From JBGFRR01 sp041695045 (GTDB lineage Bacteria; Bacteroidota; Ignavibacteria; UBA10030): 64,000 bases of DNA. How positions within the stretch are numbered: the stretch's first letter is position 1; every line of letters begins with the position of its first letter. Shown here in pieces: positions 35,262 to 44,510 of this stretch. The notes beneath the pieces are model-generated. The model saw only the letters and a list, made by a program, of their open reading frames with translations, searched no databases and was not told the DNA's origin. The position numbers were made by a program, and so were the translations under genes. The stretch spans positions 43,792 to 107,791 of the forward strand of contig JBGFRR010000074.1 in NCBI GenBank assembly GCA_041695045.1, in the 5' to 3' direction.

Positions 35262-35617
35262 GAGCTTTTCCTGAGCGAGTGCTGTGAGAGGAGCGCGTCG
35301 TCCATCGGTTGACTGAGGAACTGCTTCAGGATTTTCCCCGGCTTGAAGTGCGATTTACGATGCGTTGGCACAAAGATCGTTTCTCCCGTCCGTGGGTTGC
35401 GTGCTTTGGGCTTGGATTTTGTCAGCTTCACTTCGAAGACGCCGAAGTCGCGAATCTCCACGCGCAGCTCGGGGTCGGCGGACATCATCGTTTCGCGTAG
35501 CGATTGGAAGACAGCGTCGGTCCATTGTAGAGCGCGGGCAACGTTCTCGCCGCGCAGCTGTGCGGCGTAACGCGCGAGGTCTTTTTTGGTGTACGTCTTA
35601 ACCGTTCGGGTTGTCAT
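35258..35617 (-). CDS. HU/IHF-family DNA-binding protein
   Basis: 119 residues. HU fold with KKDLARYAAQLRGENVARALQW helix pair, ELRVEIRDFGVFEVK and the arm motif ARNPRTGETIFVPTHRKSHFKPGKILK. Longer than the usual ~90 residues because of an N-terminal basic leader (MTTRTVKTY) and a C-terminal tail (SQPMDDALLSQHSLRKSS). Bends DNA in the nucleoid. ATG at 35617; coupled to ruvX. Confidence 0.92.
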   Translation of the reverse strand: MTTRTVKTYTKKDLARYAAQLRGENVARALQWTDAVFQSLRETMMSADPELRVEIRDFGVFEVKLTKSKPKARNPRTGETIFVPTHRKSHFKPGKILKQFLSQPMDDALLSQHSLRKSS

Positions 35618-35648
35618 GGCAAACTCCCGTCGCCCGGTTTACGAGAAG

Positions 35649-37850
35649 TCAGCCGAGAAATCGTTCTGCCTCGGTTACGCCCGGTACACGTCGGATCTTC
35701 TCAATCAGGCGCGCAAGATGGTCGGTGTTCTTCACGTAGAGGATAATCTGCCCAGTGAACAGCTGGTCTTTCGTGTCGACATTGACGCTGCGGATGTTGG
35801 TATTCTGATAGCTGGAGATCGCATGCGTGATGTCGCTGAGCAAGCCGGGGCGATCCTTGCCCGCGATTGTCACGGCTGCGATGAAGTCCGCGCCGTTCGC
35901 CGCCGGCCACGAAACATCCACCACGCGCTCGCTTAACGTCATCCGCATGGAGATGACGTTCTGACAATCCTTGCGATGAATCTTGATACCGTCGCCGATC
36001 GTCACAAAGCCGACGATCTCATCGCCGGGGATAGGATTGCAGCATTTGGCGTACTGGTGGAGGAAGTTATCACGCGAGCCGAACACAGAAATCCCCTGCG
36101 CAACGTCTCGCGCAGTGTCGATGAACTTCGAGAAGAGCGATTGTCGCTCCTCTGCGAGCTTCAGCGCCCCGTCGGCGCCGGAACGCTTGGAGTACTCCAG
36201 AAGATGCAGGATGATGCCGTCGACATCGACTTCCTCCCCGGCGATGGCCTGATAGAATTTCTGGATGTTGTCAAACTTAAGCGAGTGGACGAACTTCGTC
36301 AGATGGTCTTCGTTAATGTGCAGTTTGTGCCGCTTGATTTTCTTCTCCCACACTTCCTTTCCCTGCTCGGCAATGCGGCGGGATTCTTCGCGGATCCACT
36401 TGCGGATCTGCATTTTCGCTTTGTGAGTAACGACAAACTTTTCCCAGTCGGCGTTCGGCGTTTGGTTCTTCGACGTGATGATCTCGACCTGATCGCCGCT
36501 GCGGAGAAGCGTGTTGAGCGGCACGATGCGGCCGTTGACCTTTGCACCGATACAGTGCCAACCGACATCGGTGTGAACGTCGAACGCAAAATCGACGGGT
36601 GTCGCGTTGCGTGGAAGAATCTTCAAATCGCCTTTCGGTGTGAACACGTAAATTTCATCCTGGTAGAGCGTGAGCTTGAAGCTCTCCATCAACTCACGCG
36701 GGGCATCGTCGGTCTTCTGCTCGAAAATCTCCCGCACCCAGTTGATCCAATTCTCCAACTCCTTATCGATTTGCGCTTTACTGTCTTTATAAAACCAGTG
36801 AGCGGCGACGCCCTTCTCTGCCACTTCGTGCATTGCACGCGTACGAATCTGTACCTCAACTAACTTCCCCCCCGGGCCCACAACAGTCGTGTGAATCGAT
36901 TGATAACCATTTTTCTTGGGAAGCGAAATGTAGTCCTTGAATCGCTCCGAAATCGGCTTGTAGGTTTCCGTGACGATGCCGTACGCGATGAAGCAGTCGT
37001 TGTTGTCGGACGTGTCGAGGATAATACGGACAGCGAAGAGGTCGTAAATCTCGTCCAACGGTTTGTTCCGCTTCACCATCTTGTTGTAGATGCTGTAGAG
37101 GTGCTTCGGCCGTCCTTCGACCTCGTATCGGAGCTCGGCTTGCTGCAGTTTTTTTTCAATGGGTGCGACGAATTTTTTAATGTAGTGTTCGCGCTCTCTC
37201 CGTCTCGACTTGAGCTGTCGGGCAAGGTCGGCGTACTCTTTTCGGTAGAGGTATTTGAACGAAAGGTCTTCTAATTCCCACTTGATCTTCGCCAGGCCGA
37301 AGCGGTGCGCGAACGGCGCGTAGATTTCCAGCGTCTCTTTCGCGAGTCGCTGCTGTTTTTCCGGCGGAAGGTACTCGAGCGTGCGCATATTGTGGAGGCG
37401 GTCAGCGAACTTCACCAACATTACGCGAATGTCGTTCACCATGGAGAGGAGGAGCTTGCGATAACTTTCCGCCGCGGTCACTTCGTGGCTGCGGAAGATG
37501 TCGGTAATCTTCGTTGCGCCGTCGACAATATCGGCTACCTCGTCGCCAAACTCCGCGCGGATGTCCTTCAGCTCAAAGTCGGTATCTTCAACCACGTCGT
37601 GAAGGAGTGCGGCCACAACAGAGGCATCGTCCAGCGGAATTTCTTTTGCGACGATGAGAGCAACCTCGTACGGATGGTTAAAGTAGAGCTCGCCGGATGC
37701 GCGTCGATTGTGTTTGTGAGCAGCGAGGCTCATCTCGAAGGCGCGCGTGATCAGACCCTCGTTCACGCTCCGAAGGTTCGCGCGACAGACCACCAGGAGC
37801 TCATCGAGCTTCTTCTTGATCTGTCCGTTCATTGTTACGGTTTCGGCCAT
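35649..37850 (-). CDS. rsh: Bifunctional (p)ppGpp synthetase/hydrolase (RSH)
   Basis: Stringent-response enzyme, 733 residues. HD hydrolase domain intact (HDVVED, H84-D85), synthetase domain with DLFAVRIIL and GYQSIHTTVVGP, then TGS (LPRNATPVDFAFDVHTDVG) and a C-terminal ACT domain (AAVTIAGKDRPGLLSDIT). Both catalytic halves keep their key motifs, so a SpoT/Rel-type bifunctional enzyme is expected. ATG at 37850. The HU gene follows 31 bases downstream. Confidence 0.97.
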   Translation of the reverse strand: MAETVTMNGQIKKKLDELLVVCRANLRSVNEGLITRAFEMSLAAHKHNRRASGELYFNHPYEVALIVAKEIPLDDASVVAALLHDVVEDTDFELKDIRAEFGDEVADIVDGATKITDIFRSHEVTAAESYRKLLLSMVNDIRVMLVKFADRLHNMRTLEYLPPEKQQRLAKETLEIYAPFAHRFGLAKIKWELEDLSFKYLYRKEYADLARQLKSRRREREHYIKKFVAPIEKKLQQAELRYEVEGRPKHLYSIYNKMVKRNKPLDEIYDLFAVRIILDTSDNNDCFIAYGIVTETYKPISERFKDYISLPKKNGYQSIHTTVVGPGGKLVEVQIRTRAMHEVAEKGVAAHWFYKDSKAQIDKELENWINWVREIFEQKTDDAPRELMESFKLTLYQDEIYVFTPKGDLKILPRNATPVDFAFDVHTDVGWHCIGAKVNGRIVPLNTLLRSGDQVEIITSKNQTPNADWEKFVVTHKAKMQIRKWIREESRRIAEQGKEVWEKKIKRHKLHINEDHLTKFVHSLKFDNIQKFYQAIAGEEVDVDGIILHLLEYSKRSGADGALKLAEERQSLFSKFIDTARDVAQGISVFGSRDNFLHQYAKCCNPIPGDEIVGFVTIGDGIKIHRKDCQNVISMRMTLSERVVDVSWPAANGADFIAAVTIAGKDRPGLLSDITHAISSYQNTNIRSVNVDTKDQLFTGQIILYVKNTDHLARLIEKIRRVPGVTEAERFLG

Positions 37851-37940
37851 AGCTATTCGGCGGGGCTTCCTGGAGTCAAATCAACAGCTTACCACCTCAA
37901 TTGGAATATAGGGAATAGCGGGTGAATGTCAAGCACGCCG

Positions 37941-38987
37941 CTATTTGCTTCCCCCTCCCTTCCTTTGCAACATCTGCTCAACGGCTCGAAGTTCTTCATA
38001 CCGTTTTTGCGCCTCTTTCTGTAGATGTACAGGAATGCGTTCGAGCTGGAGTCGTTTCGCTTCCTCGACGTAATTCATCGCTTCAGCCCGGTTCCCCAAC
38101 GCATGGTGAATAACGGCTAATCGGCTTCGGACATCGAGTTCGTTGAATTCAGAACTCATCCCGCTTTTCTCTATCTCTTCTTGGAGACGTAAGAAAATCG
38201 TCACGGCCTCATTGAGGCGCTTCATCTTCAGAAGTGCCGTCCCAAGCCCTACCAGAGTTACGCGACTGTTTGGAGCGAGAGCGAGCAGCCTCTGAGCAAC
38301 TGCCTCTGCTTTAGTATACCGTTCTGCGTCGATGAAAATCCAGAGCAGACTCAAGAGCGCCGCATAGCGCTGATGGTTTCCTCGCTCGGCAGCAATTTCC
38401 AGCAGACGAATTCCTTCCTCGCGCTCATCCTTCACAAACGGCAGCCATTGGAGAAAGTCGGTCTTCCGACTTTTCCAATACCGGTACGTGCCGATGCCGA
38501 CGTACGCGTCGTAGAGTGTTGAATCCCTCTCCAGCGCTTCTTCCAGAGCGCTGACGGACGACCGCGAGCGCAAAAAAGCGGTCCACCACTCACCCCGCTC
38601 TGCTCTGTCGTGCGCGTCCAATCCATAGACTGTCCCAACGTAGTAGTTTCCTTCCGGACTTTTCTCATTCAACGTTTGTAACGCTTCTGCTCGCTGCATG
38701 GCAACCGTAACGAGCGAGTCGATAACGAAACGTTGAGGTAGTCGCCTCTCATCTTTTGCACGCGCTTGCAGAACGTTGAGAAAGAACACCGGGCCTGCAG
38801 GATGATCCGGATAGCGGGATGAGAGGTCGGCAAAAAATTCAAAGGCGCGGTCGTATTTTTGATTCAGCGTCAGATGCAATCCCAACGAGATGAGTGAGTC
38901 GAAATCCGCGCGAGCGGCACGAGCATCATCCTGCATGCCTGCCTGTGAGACCCAACAACTTACGGAAAGCATGATGAGAACGCGCAC
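37941..38987 (-). CDS. Exported TPR-repeat protein
   Basis: 348 residues from a GTG at 38987 (or ATG at 38972), with a signal peptide VRVLIMLSVSCWVSQAG. The rest is helical with TPR-like units: FDSLISLGLHLTLNQKYDRAFEFFADLSSRYPDHPAG, SALEEALERDSTLYDAYVGIGTYRYWKS, RYTKAEAVAQRLLALAPNSRVTLVGLGTALLKMKRLNEAV (given in parts). Probably periplasmic protein-protein contact. Function unknown. It starts 4 bases after upp. Confidence 0.75.
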   Translation of the reverse strand: MRVLIMLSVSCWVSQAGMQDDARAARADFDSLISLGLHLTLNQKYDRAFEFFADLSSRYPDHPAGPVFFLNVLQARAKDERRLPQRFVIDSLVTVAMQRAEALQTLNEKSPEGNYYVGTVYGLDAHDRAERGEWWTAFLRSRSSVSALEEALERDSTLYDAYVGIGTYRYWKSRKTDFLQWLPFVKDEREEGIRLLEIAAERGNHQRYAALLSLLWIFIDAERYTKAEAVAQRLLALAPNSRVTLVGLGTALLKMKRLNEAVTIFLRLQEEIEKSGMSSEFNELDVRSRLAVIHHALGNRAEAMNYVEEAKRLQLERIPVHLQKEAQKRYEELRAVEQMLQRKGGGSK

Positions 38988-38991
38988 GGTG

Positions 38992-39618
38992 TTACTCCGT
39001 CCCAAAGATTCGGTCTCCCGCATCGCCAAGTCCGGGAAGAATGTAGCCACGACTGTTGAGTTCGCGATCGAGCGCGCAGGCGCACATCGTCACATCCGGA
39101 TGAGCTTTTGAGATGGTGCGCACTCCCTCCGGTGCCGCTACCAGACTGACGAGCCGTATCATTGTTGCGCCCTTGTCCTTCAAATAGCTGATGGCGGCAG
39201 AAGCACTTCCTCCTGTCGCAAGCATCGGATCGAGCACCAGCACAAGCGCTTTTCCTAAGTGGCGCGGAACCTTGAAGTAATAATCCACCGGCTTCAGCGT
39301 CTCTTCATCGCGATACAATCCGATGTGTCCCACACGCGCGTCGGGAATCACCTCCACAAAGCCGCCGACAAGTCCAAGACCCGCACGCAGAATCGGCACA
39401 AGGATGACGGGCTGCGTCAAGATAGCCCCGTGCGCTTTCTCCAGCGGAGTCATGACGCGGACCGGTTTTGTCGGAAGGTCGCGCGTCACTTCATATGCCA
39501 TCAGACTCGACGTGCGGCGAAGAATTGCGCGGAAGAGGTTGCTCGGCGTGCGCTTGTCGCGCAGCAACGTGAGGTCGCGCTTCACCAGCGGATGGTCTAT
39601 GATGGTGAGGTTTTTCAT
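38992..39618 (-). CDS. upp: Uracil phosphoribosyltransferase
   Basis: Pyrimidine salvage: uracil plus PRPP to UMP. 208 residues with VPILRAGLGLV, the PRPP loop DPMLATGGSASAAISYLK, and a C-terminal YILPGLGDAGDRIFGTE. ATG at 39618, 3 bases after the flavoprotein gene. Confidence 0.97.
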   Translation of the reverse strand: MKNLTIIDHPLVKRDLTLLRDKRTPSNLFRAILRRTSSLMAYEVTRDLPTKPVRVMTPLEKAHGAILTQPVILVPILRAGLGLVGGFVEVIPDARVGHIGLYRDEETLKPVDYYFKVPRHLGKALVLVLDPMLATGGSASAAISYLKDKGATMIRLVSLVAAPEGVRTISKAHPDVTMCACALDRELNSRGYILPGLGDAGDRIFGTE

Positions 39619-39621
39619 CGG

Positions 39622-40977
39622 TTAGACTTTCTTCTTGAGTTGATTGGTAACGACAAGGATGGGATCCCACAGCGGCGAAAACGGCGGCGCGTACAAGAGG
39701 TCGAGGTCGGAAATTTCTTGCGCGTTCATCTTCCGCTGGATGGCAACGCCGAGTGTGTTTGCCCTCAGCGCTGCGCCTTGCTTACCGTAGATGTTGGCTC
39801 CTAACAGCCTTCCGCTTTTCTTATCGGCAATTGCAGCGATGTGCAGCTCAGCGCTTCCCGGGTAGAACGGTATCTTCGAATGGTCGGTGATGTGTTCGGT
39901 AACGACCGTGAACCCCGAGCGCTCTGCTTCCTCGCTGCTGATGCCGACCTGTGCGACTTCAAGGTCGAACACCTTTACTGCAATTGCACGGATGGCCCCT
40001 TTGAATGCTGCCTTCCCTCCCGCCGCGTTTTCTCCTGCAACCCATCCCTGTCTGCTGGCGATCGTTGCGAGCGGTATGTGCATCCACTTGTTGTTGACGA
40101 GGTTCTTCACTTCACAACAATCCCCCGCCGCGAAGATCGTGTCGATGTTTGTCGCTTGCCGCTGGTCTGTGAGAATGCCGCCGTTGGGCCCTCGATGGAT
40201 GCGCGCGGTCTTCGCAAGCTCTACATTCGGTTCAACACCGAGCGAAAGAATCACCAGGTCGGTATCGTATCGCCCCGTTGTTGCGTGCACGCGACGGACA
40301 GCGTTCGTCGAATCCGTTTCAAGCCGAAGAACCTCGCTACGCGCCACAAACGTAACATTGTTCTTTTTCAACTCGGCGAGCACTGCCGTTCGCGTCTCAA
40401 GTTCCAAACCGGACATCGGTAAGTCGGCTCTGTGCAGCAATGCCGTTTGGATGCCGTTGGCGACCAGCGCTTCCGCCATCTCCATCCCGATGTATCCGCC
40501 ACCGATGATAACGGCCTTGCGTGGCTGCTCTTCCGCGATCATGCGTTTGATTGCAAACCCGTCTTCGATTGTCTTCACGTTATAGACATTCCGAGCATTT
40601 TCACCGGGAACGCCCAATCGACGCGCAGACGACCCCGTGGCAACAATCAGTTTGCTATACAGAAGTTCTTCAACGGTATTCTTCGCGAGGTCGCGGATGA
40701 CGAGTCGTTTCTTGGAGGGGATAATTTCTTCAGCGCGGCAGAACGTTCGGACTTCCACGCCTTTACGCTGTTTCAGTCGTGATGGTGAAAATGGGACGAG
40801 CTTTTGCTTGTCGGTAACGGTGCCGGCAATGTAGTAGGGAACTTCGCAGATGCCGTAGGAGATGAATTCGCCTTGTTCGAGGAGCAGCACCTCGGCATTG
40901 GGGTTGACGCGTTTCGCCTTGCTCGCGGCGCTTGGCCCTGCGGCCACTCCGCCGACAACAAGAATGCGCTGTTTCAT
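39622..40977 (-). CDS. FAD-dependent pyridine nucleotide-disulfide oxidoreductase (CoA-disulfide reductase-like)
   Basis: 451 residues: FAD-binding GGVAAGPSAASKAKRVNP, single redox-active Cys in ISYGICEVPYYIAG (about residue 43), NAD-binding VIIGGGYIGMEMAEAL, DTIFAAGDCCEV and a C-terminal dimerisation domain. This is the CoA-disulfide reductase / NADH oxidase branch, which uses a lone Cys. Keeps coenzyme A or sulfur compounds reduced; the substrate cannot be assigned. ATG at 40977 overlaps der as ATGA. Confidence 0.9.
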   Translation of the reverse strand: MKQRILVVGGVAAGPSAASKAKRVNPNAEVLLLEQGEFISYGICEVPYYIAGTVTDKQKLVPFSPSRLKQRKGVEVRTFCRAEEIIPSKKRLVIRDLAKNTVEELLYSKLIVATGSSARRLGVPGENARNVYNVKTIEDGFAIKRMIAEEQPRKAVIIGGGYIGMEMAEALVANGIQTALLHRADLPMSGLELETRTAVLAELKKNNVTFVARSEVLRLETDSTNAVRRVHATTGRYDTDLVILSLGVEPNVELAKTARIHRGPNGGILTDQRQATNIDTIFAAGDCCEVKNLVNNKWMHIPLATIASRQGWVAGENAAGGKAAFKGAIRAIAVKVFDLEVAQVGISSEEAERSGFTVVTEHITDHSKIPFYPGSAELHIAAIADKKSGRLLGANIYGKQGAALRANTLGVAIQRKMNAQEISDLDLLYAPPFSPLWDPILVVTNQLKKKV

Positions 40978-42284
40978 TTTTGTTTGAAGACGAGTGTGAG
41001 CGGAACGCCTTCGAAGCCGAAGTGCTCGCGCAGTTTATGTTCAAGGAAGCGTTTGTAGGATTCTTGCACGAACTTAGGATGGTTGCAGAAGAACGCAAAC
41101 ATCGGTGGGCGGGTTTTCAGTTGCGTGGCGTATTTGATCTTGATTTCCTTCGGCCCCGAGTACGATGGCGGATACTGCTCGATTTCAGGAAGGATGGCAT
41201 CGTTCAGTTCGCTCGTTTCAATGCGCTTGCACTGCTCGGCGTGAATCGTCTTGGCCAGTTCGACCACTTTCACAATGCGTTGTTTGGTCAGTGCGGAAAT
41301 GAAGATGACCGGAAGATAGTCGTGCATGCCTAACCGTCGACGGATGAGGAGCTCGAATTGACGTGCAGTGTTCGTCTCTTTTTTAACTACATCCCATTTG
41401 TTGACAGCAAGCAGTGTTGCTCGTTTGCGACTGATTGCTTCTTCGACGATGTGCAGGTCTTGCTTATCGATTCCCCGTTCAGCATCCAACAGAACCACCG
41501 CCACATCCGACCGTTCGATGCTTTTGAGCGTTCGAAGGGCACTGTAGAACTCCAAGCTCTCCACCATGTGCTTGCGCTTCTTGAGGCCGGCAGTGTCGAC
41601 CAGAATGATTTCTTCACCGTGATAGCGGAGAATCGAGTCCACCGGATCGCGTGTCGTGCCCGGGACATCGGTTACCACCTGTCGCTTGGTACCGAGCAAT
41701 GCGTTCACAAGCAAAGACTTTCCTACGTTCGGCTTGCCGATGATGGCCAATCGAAGTCTCGGTTCATCATCTCTCTCACTGCCGTTACTGCGAAAGTTTG
41801 CGGTGAGAACATCGAGAAAGTCGCCGATGAGTCTTCCGCCAAGAGCAGCAATGGGAATCGGCTCGCCGAGTCCGAGCGCGAAGAATTCCGCCGCAAGCAT
41901 CTCGTGGATTGCCGAATCCACCTTGTTGACAACGAGATGAACCTTTTTCTCTTTCTGGCGGACGATGTTGGCAATCTCCTTATCGAGTTCCAACACACCG
42001 TCGTTTGCATCAACCATAAACAGAACAACGTCGGCTTCCTGTATTGCAATCTCAGCCTGTTCTCGGATCGCGCGGTCAAACACGTTCGGCGAATCCGGTA
42101 CAAATCCCCCCGTATCAATAATAGTGAACCGTTTGCCGGCCCACTCGACTTCGGCGTACTTCCGGTCACGAGTAACACCGGGGAGATTGTGGACGATAGC
42201 CTCCCGCGATCCGATCAGTCGGTTGAAGAGCGTTGATTTCCCAACGTTTGAGCGGCCGACGATGGCGACAATGTTTGAGGACAT
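40974..42284 (-). CDS. der: Ribosome-assembly GTPase Der (EngA)
   Basis: 436 residues with two consecutive G domains: VGRSNVGKSTLFNRL near the start and IGKPNVGKSLLVNALLG about residue 185, each followed by DTGG/DTAG and NKVD/NKWD. A KH-like C-terminal domain follows (PPMFAFFCNHPKFVQESYKRFLE in parts). 50S assembly factor. ATG at 42284; 31 upstream in-frame codons are not conserved. Confidence 0.97.
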   Translation of the reverse strand: MSSNIVAIVGRSNVGKSTLFNRLIGSREAIVHNLPGVTRDRKYAEVEWAGKRFTIIDTGGFVPDSPNVFDRAIREQAEIAIQEADVVLFMVDANDGVLELDKEIANIVRQKEKKVHLVVNKVDSAIHEMLAAEFFALGLGEPIPIAALGGRLIGDFLDVLTANFRSNGSERDDEPRLRLAIIGKPNVGKSLLVNALLGTKRQVVTDVPGTTRDPVDSILRYHGEEIILVDTAGLKKRKHMVESLEFYSALRTLKSIERSDVAVVLLDAERGIDKQDLHIVEEAISRKRATLLAVNKWDVVKKETNTARQFELLIRRRLGMHDYLPVIFISALTKQRIVKVVELAKTIHAEQCKRIETSELNDAILPEIEQYPPSYSGPKEIKIKYATQLKTRPPMFAFFCNHPKFVQESYKRFLEHKLREHFGFEGVPLTLVFKQK

Positions 42285-42375
42285 AACAACCCAACTTCCT
42301 TGCGGGGCAAAGTAGACAAAAATGGATAGAGTTTCAATTTGGGCGATTAAATCATCCCTCCTACGATAAAACACC

Positions 42376-42403
42376 AAAGCCGCTCCGTTTGTGGAGCGGC
42401 TTT
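42376..42403 (-). terminator. Terminator of tRNA-Pro
   Basis: AAAGCCGCTCC pairs with GGAGCGGCTTT around a 6-base loop, 11 perfect pairs, followed on the minus strand by TTTGGTGTTTT. It lies 7 bases past the tRNA 3' end. Confidence 0.88.
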
Positions 42404-42409
42404 CTCGTG

Positions 42410-42484
42410 TCGGGGCGGCGAGATTCGAACTCGCGGCCTCCTGGTCCCGAACCAGGCGCTCTAGCCGGGCTGAGCCACGCCCCG
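42410..42484 (-). tRNA. tRNA-Pro (anticodon CGG)
   Basis: Full cloverleaf: acceptor CGGGGCG with CGCCCCG, D arm GCTC...GAGC, anticodon stem CCTGG/CCAGG with loop TTCGGGA (CGG), T arm GAGTTCGAATCTC, discriminator A. Unlike the tRNA-Arg gene, the next genomic bases are CAC, so CCA is not encoded and must be added by CCA transferase. Confidence 0.95.
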
Positions 42485-42549
42485 TGTGAAGGAAAATGGA
42501 TGAACGGAATCCTGAATCGCCGAATTTCCAGAAAAAAACTTAACGTGGG

Positions 42550-42588
42550 CACGCCTGCCTGCCGGCAGGCAGGCGGCAGGCAGGCGTG
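42550..42588. repeat. Second copy of the CCTGCCTGCC palindrome, nested
   Basis: The 20-mer CCTGCCTGCCGGCAGGCAGG recurs exactly at 42554-42573 (first copy 13200-13219). Here it is extended by a further GGCAGGCAGGCGTG at 42574-42587. That pairs with CACGCCTGCCTGCC at 42550-42563, so two alternative hairpins can form. Confidence 0.75.
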
Positions 42589-42646
42589 GGCAAAAATCTT
42601 TGTTCCGCTTTCCCCGTCACAATTACTTATACAATGAGACGGGATC

Positions 42647-42794
42647 TCCCGCTTTTTGGGATTCCGCAGAAAGCGGGATTCTGGAAAGCGAAACCGTACG
42701 GCGGGACTCAGTTCCGCTTTTCCAGAATGCCGCTTGTTAGCGGAATGCAGAGAGCGGCAAATCCCGCTTGAAAAGTGGAATCCCAAGAGCGGGA
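42647..42794. repeat. Long fold-back (imperfect palindrome) element
   Basis: Left arm 42647-42690 is the near reverse complement of right arm 42715-42794. The ends read TCCCGCT...AGCGGGA. Within the arms TTGGGATTCC, AAGCGGGATT and CTGGAAAGCG are matched in order. The right arm carries a ~30-base insertion that is itself a small hairpin (CCGCTTGTTAGCGG). No open frame. It occupies the 410-base gap between tRNA-Pro and miaA together with the repeat at 42550. Confidence 0.75.
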
Positions 42795-42894
42795 CTTTTT
42801 GTACACAGATTGAACTCATAAGACACGAAGTGTCCTTCTTCGTGGCTAAATACAGAGTCAATATAGCGAATCTCACCGCGAAATGCAATGAACT

Positions 42895-43860
42895 TTACCC
42901 CCGATGAAATTGCTCGGCGACTTCCTCTGCTATTCTCTCAAAGTCGACGCCTCTCTCTGCAGCAATCCACCGAATCCGCTGGTCGGCGCGAAACCACGTC
43001 AACTGCCGCTTGACGAAATTACGCGTATGCTGCTTGATCTGACGAACTGCTTCATCGAGTGGAATGTGTCCCTGCAGATGAGCAATGAGCTCCTTGTAGC
43101 CGACGGTGTTCAGCGCATTGACACGCTCGTCATAACCACGAGCGAGCAGAGACTTGACTTCATCGAGTAGTCCATCCCGCATCATACGGTTGACACGCTC
43201 ATCGATTCGCGCATACAACTCACGGCGCGGCCATTCAAGAGCGAATTGCACGAACTCAAACGGCGGCAGTGTGCGATGTCCTGCATGAAATTCCGATAAC
43301 GGCTTGCCCGTTGCATAGTATACTTCTAACGCACGAATAATCGGACGGGGCTTTTGAGGAATCATTTTTTCCGCCGTCGGGGGATCGACCTTCCGTAGCT
43401 CTTCAAGAAGAGCGACGGCTCCCAAACTTCGAAGCTTTTCCTCCAGTTGCCTCCTCAGTTCATGATCCTTTCCAGGTCCTTCAAAAAGTCCATCTAACAC
43501 AGCTCGAATGTACAGGCCCGATCCCCCAACAAGAATCGGCGTCTTTCTCCGACGAAGTATATCCATCATCACGGTGCGTGCCTCGGCGCCATACCGACCG
43601 GCTGAGTATTCTTCCGACGGGTCGAGAATATCAATAAAATGATGCTGCACGGCCGCACGTTCCGTCGGGGTCGGCTTTGCCGTTCCGATATCGAGATAGC
43701 AGAAACACTGTCGCGAGTCCGCAGAAACAATTTCTCCATCCAATCGTTGAGCGAGGAGTAGAGCGAGAGGAGTTTTTCCGGATGCGGTGGGACCAACAAC
43801 AGCGAGAACGCGACCTGCTTTCATCATTTCGGAAGGACGAAGGATTGCGCCGGACTTCAT
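42895..43860 (-). CDS. miaA: tRNA dimethylallyltransferase
   Basis: Isopentenylates A37 of UNN-decoding tRNAs. 321 residues: P-loop VVGPTASGKTPLALLLA, SADSRQCFCYLDIGTAKPT (usually QxYxxLDIGTAKP; here Cys replaces the common Val/Ile), HHFIDILDPSEEYSAG and GGSGLYIRA. ATG at 43860 overlaps the pcm stop as ATGA. Complements MtaB, which modifies the other A37 class. Confidence 0.96.
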   Translation of the reverse strand: MKSGAILRPSEMMKAGRVLAVVGPTASGKTPLALLLAQRLDGEIVSADSRQCFCYLDIGTAKPTPTERAAVQHHFIDILDPSEEYSAGRYGAEARTVMMDILRRRKTPILVGGSGLYIRAVLDGLFEGPGKDHELRRQLEEKLRSLGAVALLEELRKVDPPTAEKMIPQKPRPIIRALEVYYATGKPLSEFHAGHRTLPPFEFVQFALEWPRRELYARIDERVNRMMRDGLLDEVKSLLARGYDERVNALNTVGYKELIAHLQGHIPLDEAVRQIKQHTRNFVKRQLTWFRADQRIRWIAAERGVDFERIAEEVAEQFHRG

Positions 43861-44510
43861 GAACCGATGGTTGTCCCTTCCCATCCTTTTTTTCCGATGA
43901 GCGGGACGAACTTGAACCCTCGAATCTCTTTCACCTCGACCTCCCCATTGAGCTTGGTGACGACGCAGAGGTTTTGATTTTCGAGATTGCCGACCGGAAC
44001 GACTAAACGCCCTCCTTCGGCGAGCTGACCGACGAGCGGCTGAGGAATTTCTGGCGCGCCGGCTGTAACGATAATGCCGACGTACGGAGCAAACTCCGAC
44101 CAGCCGACAGTGCCGTCGCCGCCACGCGAGAGAATCCGATAGTCAAGACGCTCAAAGATTCTCCGCGCGGCAAACAGCAGCTCGAGATGTCGCTCGATAG
44201 TGTGCACGCGACACCCCATCTCCGCAAGAACCGCGGCCTGATACCCTGAGCCGGTGCCGACCTCGAGGATTTTCGCTCCGGGCTGCGGAGCGAGTTCTTG
44301 CGTCATGAATGCCACCGTGTAGGGTTGTGAGATGGTTTGATTTTTTCCGATGGGGAGAGCGGTGTCTTCGTACGAGCGGCTGGTGAACGGCTCAGCGACA
44401 AACAGATGACGCTCGACAGCCATCATCGCCTGGAGCACACGCTCATCGGTGATTCCACGCGAGCGGAGCAGAGCCACCATTTCTTTACGCTCTTCGTCGA
44501 ACCTCCCCAT
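43857..44510 (-). CDS. pcm: Protein-L-isoaspartate O-methyltransferase
   Basis: 217 residues from ATG at 44510: repairs isoaspartyl damage with SAM. Motifs: MVALLRSRGITDERVLQAMMAVERHLFV, QPYTVAFMT, LEVGTGSGYQAAVLA, and a C-terminal VVPVGN. The in-frame region 143 codons upstream is antisense-like and overlaps the GT2 gene, so it is not used. Overlaps both neighbours (ATGA each side). Confidence 0.95.
   Translation of the reverse strand: MGRFDEERKEMVALLRSRGITDERVLQAMMAVERHLFVAEPFTSRSYEDTALPIGKNQTISQPYTVAFMTQELAPQPGAKILEVGTGSGYQAAVLAEMGCRVHTIERHLELLFAARRIFERLDYRILSRGGDGTVGWSEFAPYVGIIVTAGAPEIPQPLVGQLAEGGRLVVPVGNLENQNLCVVTKLNGEVEVKEIRGFKFVPLIGKKGWEGTTIGS

Noticed and set aside
35976..36863. 295-codon frame antisense to rsh
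   Set aside because: No recognisable motif, and fully inside an intact essential gene.
42541..42800. Possible CRISPR array near tRNA-Pro
   Set aside because: Repeats are inverted, unevenly spaced and lack unique spacers of constant length; no cas genes.
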